This document shows positions 1 to 7,627 of a stretch of 41,625 nt of DNA, piece after piece. A model generated the notes under the pieces. That model saw nothing but the letters and a program-made list of their open reading frames with translations. It searched no databases and was not told where the DNA came from. Origin of the DNA: a virus; the IMG/VR virus record IMGVR_UViG_3300010373_000022, positions 1 to 41,625 of that record; one strand, written 5' to 3'. Position 1 is the stretch's first letter, and each line of letters begins with the position of its first letter. Position numbers and translations under genes: made by a program.

Positions 1-123
1 CGATGCGTTCGTGTTCCATGATCAGGTCCTCGGCTTCCCCTACGCGCCCTCACCAGGCAAGATCGTCTACACGCTGCCCTGGGCGTTTCCCGGCGCGCCC
101 AACGCAAAGATGTATGCGTATGA
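1..123. repeat. Terminal direct repeat, left copy (circular closure)
   Basis: These 123 bases are identical to 41503-41625. The open reading frame that begins at 41399 continues in frame through the join into 1-745. The overlap is therefore most simply an assembly overlap of a circular or circularly permuted genome of about 41,502 bp. A true short terminal repeat of a linear virion cannot be excluded, but finding it inside a coding frame argues against that. Confidence 0.93.
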
Positions 124-745
124 TTGCCTGATTCAGCCGATCGGGCAAAACGGGCTCCCGCTCGCGCCAAATTACGGGCTGGCTCCCGGCGAGTTCTTCA
201 CCCATTCGATCTGCACGGTGAAATTCAAGAACCGCACCTGGGCGCAGCAGCCGAGCGACGACCCCAACAACATGCAGCAGTTCGACCCGAGCGAGCCCAT
301 CTTCTGGTGCGAACAGCGGACCAAGGGCTCGGGGAAGACGATCAGCCAGCCCGGCAAGAATTACCTCTATGACGATGGCTCTAACAAGCCGCTGCAAGGC
401 GAGGTCGCCGCGGTCTTTGCCGAGGTCAAGCTTGTTCTGACCTTCCCGTGGGTTCCATTCCTCCCCTGGCAACAAACGCAGACTTACCTTGGCGGTGTGA
501 ACCTGAACCCCATCCTGGGCTGCCCCAAGGGCACGCTCCTGTTCGAGGAATTCAGCAGCGACCCGAAGGGCACCACCCAGGGGCTCATGGGACAGCAGGT
601 GAGTTATTCGTTTGCCTTCCAGACCTACGACTGGAACAAGCAACCGAAGGACGGCGACGGCACACCCACTCTGGTCAAGCAAAACAACGGGTCGGGGAAT
701 CGTATCTACGCATACAAGGATTTCCTCGGCCTCTTCTTCTACTGA
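1..745 (+). CDS. Tail protein, 3' part (gene crosses the circular join)
   Basis: This is the downstream part of a 282-residue protein that starts with ATG at 41399, after the tape-measure gene. A GTG at position 11 is only an internal valine codon. I recognise no family. The protein is rich in aromatic residues and proline (for example FPWVPFLPW), has no signal peptide or membrane segment, and looks like a beta-rich structural protein. Its place, between tape measure and the fibre-like genes, is where distal-tail or baseplate-hub proteins usually lie, so a tail-tip role is inferred from position only. The stop at 743 begins a run of three TGA triplets five bases apart. Confidence 0.8.
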   Translation, partial: DAFVFHDQVLGFPYAPSPGKIVYTLPWAFPGAPNAKMYAYDCLIQPIGQNGLPLAPNYGLAPGEFFTHSICTVKFKNRTWAQQPSDDPNNMQQFDPSEPIFWCEQRTKGSGKTISQPGKNYLYDDGSNKPLQGEVAAVFAEVKLVLTFPWVPFLPWQQTQTYLGGVNLNPILGCPKGTLLFEEFSSDPKGTTQGLMGQQVSYSFAFQTYDWNKQPKDGDGTPTLVKQNNGSGNRIYAYKDFLGLFFY

Positions 746-759
746 TCTGATCTGAGCTC

Positions 760-1158
760 ATGCCGGCCTTCAACCCTCCCGTCTATCAGCCTGGCGACCC
801 GATCACGGCGCGCGACGCCAACGCGCAGAATCGCGAGATTCGGCGCCTGGGCGGGATCCGCGCCGGCGCAGGTCTCGCCGCGCGGCAAGGGCCGGGCGGG
901 CTGGAGATCACGCGAAAATCCTCCGAGGAGCGCATCTTCATTGTCCTGACCGGGACCTACGCGACCGGGTATCCGTGGAAGGAAGTCCTGCACATCCCGC
1001 CCAACACCTGGATCGACAGCGGCTTCACCGGGTCCACGACGATCGATCCGGCCTTCGAACGGCAGACCAACGATACCACCTTGACCGTCGACGGCACCCG
1101 CTACGAAGCGCGGCGATGCCCGACGTCCGGCGTGCTCGTGTTCGACGGTAAGAACTGA
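760..1158 (+). CDS. Small tail-fibre-like protein sharing an N-terminal domain with its neighbour
   Basis: The product has 132 residues. Its first 50 residues (MPAFNPPVYQPGD, then NAQNREIRRLG and GPGGLEI) match the start of the next gene almost position by position, and the similarity continues weakly to the end (PAFERQTNDTTL against PTYERRIDDRTL; CPTSGVLVF against SPTSGAWLF). The two genes therefore arose by tandem duplication, and this one holds only the shared module. A shared N-terminal module on adjacent late genes suggests an attachment domain that docks to the tail while the neighbour's longer C-terminus is displayed. That function is inferred. The gene starts 15 bases after the preceding stop. 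Confidence 0.75.
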   Translation: MPAFNPPVYQPGDPITARDANAQNREIRRLGGIRAGAGLAARQGPGGLEITRKSSEERIFIVLTGTYATGYPWKEVLHIPPNTWIDSGFTGSTTIDPAFERQTNDTTLTVDGTRYEARRCPTSGVLVFDGKN

Positions 1159-1167
1159 TCTGATCTG

Positions 1168-2982
1168 ATGCCGCCCTTCAACCCTCCCACCTACAAGCCC
1201 GGCGATCTCATCCGGGCCAGCGATAAGAACGCCCAGAACCGCGAGATCCAGCGCCTCGGCCAGGTCCGCGGCGGATCCGCCATCGCTGCGCGCTCCGGGC
1301 CGGGCGGCCTGGAGATCGACCTCCTGGTCCCGGAGGAGATCGACGCCCAGCTCACCTCCACGGCCGACGCCGACGGCGGGTACCAGTGGCAGGAGGTGAT
1401 CTTCGACGGCACGGCCTGGTCGACGACGGGGCGCACCGGCGGCAACCTCAACGGCGGGTCCAATTACGACCCGACGTATGAGCGCCGGATCGACGATCGG
1501 ACGCTCTCCGCCGGCCCCACTGTCTTCCGCATGATCCGCTCGCCGACGTCGGGCGCCTGGCTCTTCGCGCATCGCGTCCACCCGTGCCCGGGCACAGTCT
1601 GCGCCCAGGCGAACGACTGCAAGGGCAACGCGATCAGCGGCGCGTCGGTCACGATCGCTGGGCCGGGCGGCCCCTGGTCCGGGACGACGGACGCGCACGG
1701 ACACTTCTGCCAGGACGTCGGCATCAACACGGGCACGTTCACCGTCACGATCACGATCCCGAGCGGCCCAAGCCTCTCAGGCAACGTGACGATCTCCAAG
1801 AGTTGCGATATCCAGACCTGCACGCTCCGGTTCGCGGACCAGGTGTGCATCAACACCGTGGGCTGTGACGGACCCCTGAGCGGCCTGGCCGTGTCGGTCT
1901 CGGGCGCGGGCGGCGGCGGGACGACGTCGGGGACCACCGACGCGTCGGGCAAGTGGTGCTACTCGCCGGCGAACGCGCTCAACGGCACGCTGACGGTCTC
2001 GGTGACCTACAACGGCCGAACGGTCAATCAGACCGCCACGTACACGCTCAACGCACCCGGCCCGGTCTGCTCGCTCACGTTCGCCTGGGTCACCCGGATC
2101 TGCGCCTGCATCACCTCGAACTGCACGAACGGCCCGTTCACCGACATCACCGCCACGCTCAGCTTGACCGTCAACGGCAACGCCGCCGGCTCCGCCAACA
2201 CGGACAGCTCAGGCCAGGCATGCATCACGCCGACGTACGGCACGATCCCCGGCGACTCGATCACGCTCAACGCCTCGGCCGGGAGCGATTACACGACGGG
2301 CAGCTATAGCTTCACCCTGCCGTCCATCCTCAACTGCCCCTCGACGACCGGAGTCGCCTGCCTGCCCGTGTCCTCGGTGTCCGGCGGCAACCCGCCGTGC
2401 CGGCTTGGCGACCCCTGCAACTCGGGCTTCAGCCTCTTCCTCAAGACGAGCTGGTACAACTTCCTGCTCTATCCGATTGCGGGACGGTGCTGCGCCCCCT
2501 CCTGCGGCGACGACACACTCCCCAGCACGATCCACGTCAGCGACGGGATCGGATCGGTGTCGCTCATCTCCGGCTCGTCGGGCCAGAACGGCTGCCTCTG
2601 GCTGGGCTGCGCGACGCGGACCGCCGCGCTTGCCGGCGACCATAACTGCCTGAACCAGCTCCCGAATACCGGTGTGACGGTCGCCTTCGGACTGACCGGT
2701 CCGGGTGTCAGCGGCGGCGGCTCGTCCCTGGGCGGCCGGCCGGCGATCGCCTGCGGCGATTGCAACGCCGGTGCCGTCGACCTCCCGACCTATGACGCCA
2801 CGTGCGGAAACCTCGAATCCATCCTGTTCCTCGGATCCGGGGCGATCAACGTCCCGGTGCCGACCTCGGTGACGGTCAATAGCTGTTCGCCCTGGCAGAT
2901 GACGGCGGTCTTCAACCTCCCGGTCGGCAGCCCGCTCAGGCAGATCTATGGCCCGACCGTCACGCTGATCTACACGCTGTGA
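1168..2982 (+). CDS. Cysteine-bearing Ig-like repeat tail fibre or adhesin
   Basis: The product has 604 residues. Residues 1-130 are the module shared with the preceding gene. At least three repeats of about 80-90 residues follow (roughly 140-225, 225-310 and 310-400), each with an early Cys pair, a D-A/S-S/H-G turn and a later Cys, as in GTTDAHGHFC, GTTDASGKWC and NTDSSGQAC. They resemble carboxypeptidase-regulatory/Ig-like beta-sandwich repeats, probably with an internal disulfide. The remaining 200 residues are Cys- and Gly-rich and unrecognised. The architecture and late-operon position fit a receptor-binding fibre. Codon use is as in the neighbours. The ATG directly overlaps the spaced stop cluster of the preceding gene. 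Confidence 0.8.
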   Translation: MPPFNPPTYKPGDLIRASDKNAQNREIQRLGQVRGGSAIAARSGPGGLEIDLLVPEEIDAQLTSTADADGGYQWQEVIFDGTAWSTTGRTGGNLNGGSNYDPTYERRIDDRTLSAGPTVFRMIRSPTSGAWLFAHRVHPCPGTVCAQANDCKGNAISGASVTIAGPGGPWSGTTDAHGHFCQDVGINTGTFTVTITIPSGPSLSGNVTISKSCDIQTCTLRFADQVCINTVGCDGPLSGLAVSVSGAGGGGTTSGTTDASGKWCYSPANALNGTLTVSVTYNGRTVNQTATYTLNAPGPVCSLTFAWVTRICACITSNCTNGPFTDITATLSLTVNGNAAGSANTDSSGQACITPTYGTIPGDSITLNASAGSDYTTGSYSFTLPSILNCPSTTGVACLPVSSVSGGNPPCRLGDPCNSGFSLFLKTSWYNFLLYPIAGRCCAPSCGDDTLPSTIHVSDGIGSVSLISGSSGQNGCLWLGCATRTAALAGDHNCLNQLPNTGVTVAFGLTGPGVSGGGSSLGGRPAIACGDCNAGAVDLPTYDATCGNLESILFLGSGAINVPVPTSVTVNSCSPWQMTAVFNLPVGSPLRQIYGPTVTLIYTL

Positions 2983-4346
2983 GTGCGAGTGCGATGCTTT
3001 CCATCGACAGTCTTCCCAAATCGCTCGCCGGCTGCGAGGCCGTGCTCCTGGGCGCGCCGCGATACCTCGAGCTGCTCGACCCGGAGCATCCGGACTATCA
3101 CCCCGGGTACACGAACCTGGTTCGGGCCCAGGCTGGCCTTGCCCCCGATCCGCTCGCGCCGGCCTATCGCGCGCCGAGGAGCCACCCGGCCGAGCCGGAG
3201 ATCGTCCTGGAGCCGTCGGACCGGTTCGTCGCCCCGATCCGCGGCAACGCCCCGGAGAAGCCCTGGCAGGGCATCCTGGGCCGCAAGCCCTGGCAATACC
3301 GCGTGACCGCCGTGATCGTCCACATGGACACGCCGGAGCTGCTCGAGGCCGTCCTGGCGACGCTCCGGGCCCAGACGCTCCGGCCCTATCTGCTCGTGGT
3401 CGACACCGGGTCCCTGGCGGTGAACCGCCGCAAGCTCGAGCAGCTCGAGCAAAAGCATGAGGATCTGGAGATCCATTACCTGCGGTCGAAGGGTTACCAG
3501 CACAGCTCCGAGCCGATCACGGCCGCGAACGACCTGGCCTTCAGCCTCGCGCAGACGGAGTTTGTCTACTCGACGCACGTGGACGTGTTCTTGCGGCGTC
3601 GGGATTTCCTGGAGTGGCTCGTGTCGCTCTGCGGGCCGGAGACGCCGGCCGTGGGCTATCGTATGAGCTCCCGGCAGTGGAAGACGGACCTCTGGTGGCA
3701 TTGCCTCGGTCACAGCGCGACATGCTATCACCTTCCGACCTGGCGGAAGATCGGGGCGAGCTGGTCACTCGCGCGGGCGCGGGAGCGGCTTGGCCTGACT
3801 CTCCAGGAGTCGGACTGGGGATGGCCCGATACCGAGACGGCGCCCGGGCTCTGTTTCCGCGACGCAGGCTTCCCGATTCGCACACTGGGCGAGCCGGCCG
3901 GCGGACCGAGCGTCCTGGCGATCGGCGATGAGATCAACGACGTCCAGGAAGACGACAACCTGGTCCACGTCCGGTCGACGACCTCGCACAAGCTCTATCA
4001 GCCGGCGACGTCCATGGCCCGGGCGGAGCGGCTGCGGAGAGAGGTGGCGGCGGCGTGGAAGCGGGCGGAGAAATGGAGCGAGCTCGATCAGCGCCTGCTG
4101 GCGAGTCCCTACCTGGGGCCGATCGAGCGTGCCAAGCGGTGCGAGCACCGGGGACCGAAGGCCCAGTGCGGCTGCAATGAGCTGTACACGTGCCTGGCCG
4201 GGAAGGGCGACAGCCAGGCACGCGTGAGCCTCAACGACTGCGTGGCGTGCGTCACTTCAGCGGAGCCGTTGACGGCGATGCCGACGGCTCCGGGCTCGGC
4301 TTTGGATTCGGATCCGGCAGAGGACCTCCGCCCGGCCCCGGCTTGA
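2979..4346 (+). CDS. GT-A-type glycosyltransferase with C-terminal cysteine motif
   Basis: The product has 455 residues. From about residue 108 it has the start of a GT-A nucleotide-sugar fold (TAVIVHMDTPELLEAVLATL, then LLVVDTGS), and an acidic metal-binding candidate in THVDVFL at about residue 202. Near residue 390-430 lies a cluster CEHRG...CGCNELYTC...CVAC that could bind zinc. It is read from GTG at 2979, which overlaps the preceding TGA; an in-frame ATG at 2994 is the alternative. As the last gene of the late operon it might modify virion fibres or host surface sugars. Substrate is unknown. Confidence 0.7.
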   Translation: MSASAMLSIDSLPKSLAGCEAVLLGAPRYLELLDPEHPDYHPGYTNLVRAQAGLAPDPLAPAYRAPRSHPAEPEIVLEPSDRFVAPIRGNAPEKPWQGILGRKPWQYRVTAVIVHMDTPELLEAVLATLRAQTLRPYLLVVDTGSLAVNRRKLEQLEQKHEDLEIHYLRSKGYQHSSEPITAANDLAFSLAQTEFVYSTHVDVFLRRRDFLEWLVSLCGPETPAVGYRMSSRQWKTDLWWHCLGHSATCYHLPTWRKIGASWSLARARERLGLTLQESDWGWPDTETAPGLCFRDAGFPIRTLGEPAGGPSVLAIGDEINDVQEDDNLVHVRSTTSHKLYQPATSMARAERLRREVAAAWKRAEKWSELDQRLLASPYLGPIERAKRCEHRGPKAQCGCNELYTCLAGKGDSQARVSLNDCVACVTSAEPLTAMPTAPGSALDSDPAEDLRPAPA

Positions 4347-4626
4347 ACCCCGGCGGCAGATGGCCCGGGTCGATGACCGTGACCCGCTCGGAGGGATCGC
4401 CGATCTCGAACCGACCCTTGAACCCGCGGATCGTGATCCGCTTGTCGGAGCAGGCCGGGCACGTCGCGGGGTCGTGCTCCTTGCTCCGCGGCGCGCTCGC
4501 GACCCACAAGGCCCGGAGCCGCTCGGACTGGAGGCAGCTATTGACGACGCTGGCGATCGTCACGGGGATCGTCACCCACAATGCGACCTGACCGAGGGTA
4601 CGCCAGGGACCTATCTCTCGCTGCAT
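4252..4626 (-). CDS. Small membrane-anchored protein with proline-rich tail
   Basis: The product has 124 residues. One hydrophobic segment at about residues 12-28 (VALWVTIPVTIASVV) is followed by a CPAC pair and a Pro/Gly/Ser-rich C-terminus. The start at 4626 has an AAGGA ribosome-binding site eight bases upstream. Its 3' end overlaps the end of the convergent glycosyltransferase gene by 95 bases. No family is recognised. A spanin-like role was considered because of the anchor and proline-rich tail, but there is no lipobox or paired gene to support it. Confidence 0.6.
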   Translation of the reverse strand: MQREIGPWRTLGQVALWVTIPVTIASVVNSCLQSERLRALWVASAPRSKEHDPATCPACSDKRITIRGFKGRFEIGDPSERVTVIDPGHLPPGFKPGPGGGPLPDPNPKPSPEPSASPSTAPLK

Positions 4627-4731
4627 GGTGTGAGTCCTTTGATCACGAGAATCGATTGTGCGGGTGAGATCGATTGGTTAAGGTGACATGAACATTACGG
4701 GCCATGACGGTCCCGGTCCGAGCTCGGAGAG

Positions 4732-4771
4732 GCCCCGCGGTCCGTCGGACAGACTGGCAGCGGGGCTTTTT
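4732..4771 (+). terminator. Intrinsic terminator of the rightward late operon
   Basis: GCCCCGC (4732-4738) pairs with GCGGGGC (4760-4766) and is followed by TTTTT. The loop itself can fold through GTCC/GGAC. It points rightward and lies beyond the last late gene, separating that operon from the leftward genes that end at 4774. Confidence 0.75.
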
Positions 4772-4773
4772 GC

Positions 4774-5025
4774 TTACGCCTGCTGCTCTTGCTGCTGTGC
4801 GAGCTCGTATTGCTGGAGGGCCTCCTCCGCCTGGGCGACGGCCGCCTCGAGCGTCTCGGCCTCGATAACGGCCTCGCGCTTGCGTTCGATCATCAGCGAC
4901 CACGTCGGCGCCGCGAGCCGCCCTCCGTTGGGGACGAGGGCGACGGGCTTGTCCGCGACGGTGGTGGTTTTGGCCGGTCCGAAGACGGCGGCGTAGTCAG
5001 ACCATCGATAGCGCGTGTCAGCCAT
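4774..5025 (-). CDS. Hypothetical 83-residue protein with C-terminal coiled coil
   Basis: The N-terminus is mixed (DTRYRWSDYAAVFGP), and residues 47-83 form a strongly helical, Glu/Ala/Gln-rich stretch ending in QQQEQQA, a likely coiled coil. The ATG at 5025 has GGAGG eight bases upstream, so the start is well supported. The gene overlaps the C-terminal part of the frame above it (4893-5288) by 133 bases in another frame. Function unknown. Confidence 0.65.
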   Translation of the reverse strand: MADTRYRWSDYAAVFGPAKTTTVADKPVALVPNGGRLAAPTWSLMIERKREAVIEAETLEAAVAQAEEALQQYELAQQQEQQA

Positions 5026-5288
5026 GAGGGTTGCCTCCGCATTGAGGCCAGGTCCTTGATCAGGTAATCGAGCTGGTGGTTTTCATTGGCCGTCCGCTTC
5101 GCGCGACGAACCAGGCCGGAGAACTCCGGGTCACTGAGCAGCTCGCGGATCACGAGAACCTCGAGCGCGGTCTTGAGGCAGGCCGAGCACAGGTCCGCGA
5201 GCACCCAGTAGCAGCCGCCGGGGCAGGCCCTGGCGTCGGTGCAGCGGCAGATCCGGCAGACGTAGGGCTGGTCGGGGTGGCTTCTCAT
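4893..5288 (-). CDS. Small cysteine-rich zinc-binding protein
   Basis: The product has 131 residues. The first 40 carry the pattern CRICRC-x5-CPGGCYWV-x4-CSAC, a compact zinc-binding motif found in many phage and bacterial small proteins. Residues 41-90 look helical; the Pro/Ser/Arg-rich remainder overlaps the next gene and has low complexity, so the functional protein may effectively end earlier. Its ATG overlaps the TGA of the upstream gene (ATGA), indicating translational coupling. Role unknown. Confidence 0.6.
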   Translation of the reverse strand: MRSHPDQPYVCRICRCTDARACPGGCYWVLADLCSACLKTALEVLVIRELLSDPEFSGLVRRAKRTANENHQLDYLIKDLASMRRQPSWLTRAIDGLTTPPSSDRPKPPPSRTSPSPSSPTEGGSRRRRGR

Positions 5289-5794
5289 GACAGCCACCCC
5301 GCAAGAATCGTGTCGGTCGCGGCCTTGAGGTCGGCCCTGCGGCCGCTCGGCTCGCCTCGGTACGCCGCGTAGCCATAGCCGGCGGCCACGATAAAACGCG
5401 GGTCCGCCGTGAGAGTCCGGACTCGGACCAGCGTGGCGACGGCCAGCCGGATCCCGTCGGAGGCCGCGCGCTGGCACGGGGTCAGGCCAAGGTGGGCATC
5501 GATCTGATGCTCCAGTTCGTACATGCTTCGCCTCCTGGAGACGCTGGGACCGATCGACGTGCGATCGGACGTCGGACTGCCCGCGGAACGCTCCACGGGC
5601 CGCACAGGCGATTTGGCGGGGACTGGGACGGTGGCCCAGGACAGGATCAGGGCGAACCCGAGGACCCCGAGGATGACGCCGGTGAATCGGCGCTCGAGCA
5701 GGTTGTCACTGAAGGGGTGGACGCACTCCAGGCCCCACAGGATCAGCACGCACCCGGCGCCGAACGCGGCCCAGGTGACAGAGGGGTCGTCCAT
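5285..5794 (-). CDS. Two-helix membrane protein with possible internal second product
   Basis: The product has 169 residues. Two hydrophobic segments (about 7-25 and 39-57) are followed by a Ser/Pro/Arg linker and, from residue 91, a soluble helical domain (MYELEHQIDAHLGLTPCQ onward). The frame is open across both parts, but the internal ATG at 5524 has its own perfect ribosome-binding site. This suggests either two genes fused by loss of a stop codon or one gene with two products. No family recognised. It sits opposite the rightward regulator at 5926. Confidence 0.55.
   Translation of the reverse strand: MDDPSVTWAAFGAGCVLILWGLECVHPFSDNLLERRFTGVILGVLGFALILSWATVPVPAKSPVRPVERSAGSPTSDRTSIGPSVSRRRSMYELEHQIDAHLGLTPCQRAASDGIRLAVATLVRVRTLTADPRFIVAAGYGYAAYRGEPSGRRADLKAATDTILAGWLS
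5522..5536 (-). promoter_or_regulatory. Internal ribosome-binding site and start codon
   Basis: On the minus strand AGGAGG (5536-5531) lies six bases before an in-frame ATG (5524-5522). This is stronger than the site in front of the upstream start at 5794, and would give a separate 79-residue protein ending at 5285. Confidence 0.55.
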
Positions 5795-5925
5795 GTCAAT
5801 AGCTCCATGCGATCGGAAAAGGGGAAGTGTGGATCGACGCGAAGAAGGGAATCAGCGGATGCCGATCTAGGGGGTGGGCGGGCCTGTGGATTGAGACTTA
5901 TCGAGATCGCGGGAGGGAGGAAGAG

Positions 5926-6294
5926 ATGGACGAGCCCGAGAGTGGAAAGCGGCGAAGACGCAGAGCGGACAAGGGCGAGGACGCGGTCAAGGGGCCAAAG
6001 CGAAAAGTGAGCCTCTGCCTGTCGGAGGAGACGTATCGGCGGCTGGCGATCCACGCGGTGGGGACCGGACGCGACATGAGCGCGGTGGCGGAAGAGCTCT
6101 TTACCGTCAATCTCCGACGCTACGTGCTCCAGGACCGGGGAGGCGCGCCCGTGGTAAACACTGAGGGTCCGGCAAACCCCGAGGTTGAAGGTTTGCCGTC
6201 TACCGAAGCCTTGACGCCGCCGGACGATGCGTCCGGGGCCTTGGAGCCGGGGAAGGGGAGGGGAAGAGGGGGGCGGGGTCGACCGGCGGCGTGA
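5926..6294 (+). CDS. Basic ribbon-helix-helix-like DNA-binding protein
   Basis: The product has 122 residues. After a very basic N-terminus (GKRRRRRADKG) comes KRKVSLCLSEETYRRLAIHA followed by GRDMSAVAEELF, the usual layout of a ribbon-helix-helix (CopG/Arc-like) domain: a strand, then two helices. The C-terminus is Gly/Arg/Pro-rich. The ATG follows GGGAGGGAGG by five to ten bases. It lies next to the integrase and runs towards it, so it could act as an excisionase-like or regulatory factor, which is inferred only from position and fold. Confidence 0.6.
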   Translation: MDEPESGKRRRRRADKGEDAVKGPKRKVSLCLSEETYRRLAIHAVGTGRDMSAVAEELFTVNLRRYVLQDRGGAPVVNTEGPANPEVEGLPSTEALTPPDDASGALEPGKGRGRGGRGRPAA

Positions 6295-6305
6295 GGGCGG
6301 GATGT

Positions 6306-7286
6306 TCAGCCAGCGTTGAGCTGGGCGCTCGGGGCGAACTGGCGGAAGCTGATCCGCTGGGCTGCGGCCCGGCAGTTGATCAGGTCGTCTTCCAGGTACC
6401 ACTCCTGCGTTCGCTCGTTCGTGTGCCGGAGGAGGTCCTTTACCTCGTACGGTCCCATCCCGAGCCGTTTCGCGTGCGTCGCCAGCGAGTGCCGGAACTT
6501 CTGGATCGTGCCGTCCGCGACCCCCGCCCGCAGGCAGAGGGCCTTGACCTGGTCGAGCGGCTTCTGACCAACGCTGCCATTGAACCAGGGACCGACCCGC
6601 CGCTTGCCCGGAAAGAGCCACTCCGAGCCGCACTGGGGAATCCACCGCTCGAGGACGACCTTGAGCTCGGGCGCGATACCCAGCGGCCGGCCCGACGCCT
6701 TCGTCTTCAGCCGGCGGAGCCTGTGGCTCCTGAGCATGATGACCTCGTCCGCGAGCCGCACGTCGTCGACCCGCAGGCCGAGCGCCTCCATCTTCCGCAT
6801 GCCAGTGTACGCATAGGTGTACACGAGCGCCTGGCGCAACGCGGCTTCCCGGCCGCCGAGGAGCGCCTCGGCGTCGGCCTGGTCGAGGATCTTGAGCAGC
6901 TCGGGGATGGAGAAGTGCCGGGCCTTGCGTTCGATCTCCTCGAGGTCCGCGTCGTCGAACGTGATCCAGTCCGAGCGGATGGCCCAAGGCGAGACCCGCA
7001 CCCACTTCATCTTGACGGCGATGTTCACCGCCGCGCGGAAGGTGTTCAGGTAGCTCAGGTTCGTGATGGGCTCGCGATCCTCGTGCACCTCGAGCCACCG
7101 AAGGATCGCCGAGGGCAGGATGTCTGACGTGCGCTGAACCATCGGTTGCCGGGACCGCTTGCGTCTCAGCGACCGAAATTCCCCGAGCACCGTTCGCATC
7201 TTCTTGAACGTCGAAAGGCGGCGGTGGGGTGGCGCGTAGAGGTCGAGGATTTCGCGTTCGAACCGGCGATATCCGACTGCTGGCAT
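6306..7286 (-). CDS. int: Tyrosine-family site-specific integrase
   Basis: The product has 326 residues, normal for phage integrases. An N-terminal SAM-like core-binding region (about 50-105) is followed by the catalytic domain: Arg164 in TGMRKMEALGL, Lys196 in the beta-hairpin, Arg265 in QKFRHSLATH, His288 in LLRHTNERT and nucleophile Tyr297 in EWYLED. The first residue of the usual HxxR motif is Gln262 rather than His. The ATG at 7286 is preceded by GGGAGG; the frame stays open further upstream through the attP site but that extension has no ribosome site. It would integrate the phage at the adjacent tRNA-Arg half-gene. Confidence 0.93.
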   Translation of the reverse strand: MPAVGYRRFEREILDLYAPPHRRLSTFKKMRTVLGEFRSLRRKRSRQPMVQRTSDILPSAILRWLEVHEDREPITNLSYLNTFRAAVNIAVKMKWVRVSPWAIRSDWITFDDADLEEIERKARHFSIPELLKILDQADAEALLGGREAALRQALVYTYAYTGMRKMEALGLRVDDVRLADEVIMLRSHRLRRLKTKASGRPLGIAPELKVVLERWIPQCGSEWLFPGKRRVGPWFNGSVGQKPLDQVKALCLRAGVADGTIQKFRHSLATHAKRLGMGPYEVKDLLRHTNERTQEWYLEDDLINCRAAAQRISFRQFAPSAQLNAG

Positions 7287-7373
7287 CGTTGGGCCTCCCA
7301 GGTGATTGGGGGGGAATGCCCAAGTTTTGCCGCTGATTCTGATCTTGCTTGAGAAGGCGATCCGGAAACACTG

Positions 7374-7420
7374 TCGGCCTTCGGAACCGACGGTTAGAGG
7401 TTCGAATCCTCTCGGGTGTA
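7374..7420 (+). other. attP core: 3' half of a tRNA-Arg(TCG) gene
   Basis: From 7374 the sequence reads as the second half of a tRNA: anticodon stem TCGGC/ACCGA (one C-A mismatch), loop CTTCGGA with anticodon TCG at 7381-7383, a five-base variable loop, T-arm AGAGG-TTCGAAT-CCTCT (7396-7412), the 3' acceptor strand CGGGTGT and discriminator A at 7420. No CCA and no 5' half follow or precede. It lies 88 bases upstream of the integrase start. Phages that use tyrosine integrases commonly carry such a fragment to restore the host tRNA gene after integration. Confidence 0.85.
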
Positions 7421-7520
7421 CTGGCACGGGTTTCGGCCGCGTGCCGTCCCTGCTGCGGTCTGGCGTGGCTCATTGGGTCACCCTAGACTGTCACTGGGGA
7501 AAGGAGTCCTTGGATCGAAC

Positions 7521-7563
7521 ACGGCCCCCGGGAAACGCCGCCAAGCATCTGCCCGGGGGCCGT
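7521..7563. repeat. Hairpin with conserved 19-base loop, copy 1
   Basis: A perfect 12-bp stem (7521-7532 with 7552-7563) encloses a 19-base loop. Bases 7530-7554 are identical to 9414-9438, on the other side of the helicase gene, where the same loop is closed by a shorter G4/C4 stem. The shared loop with changed stems suggests a structured element, in either DNA or RNA. A second perfect hairpin, CTCCCGG-CCAA-CCGGGAG, follows at 7589-7606. Confidence 0.7.
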
Positions 7564-7627
7564 TCCCTGCGCTCCGGGCTCGCCTGCGCTCCCGGCCAAC
7601 CGGGAGAATCGGACGAGCTGACCCGAC

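Noticed and set aside
4252-4626. Rz1-like spanin
   Set aside because: It has a proline-rich tail, but no lipobox Cys near the N-terminus and no nested Rz-type gene.
7374-7420. Complete functional tRNA gene
   Set aside because: Only the 3' half is present; no acceptor 5' strand or D-arm lies upstream, and CCA is missing.
5743-7473. Minus-strand open frame of 576 codons over the integrase
   Set aside because: Overlaps the integrase in another frame and lacks any recognisable domain.
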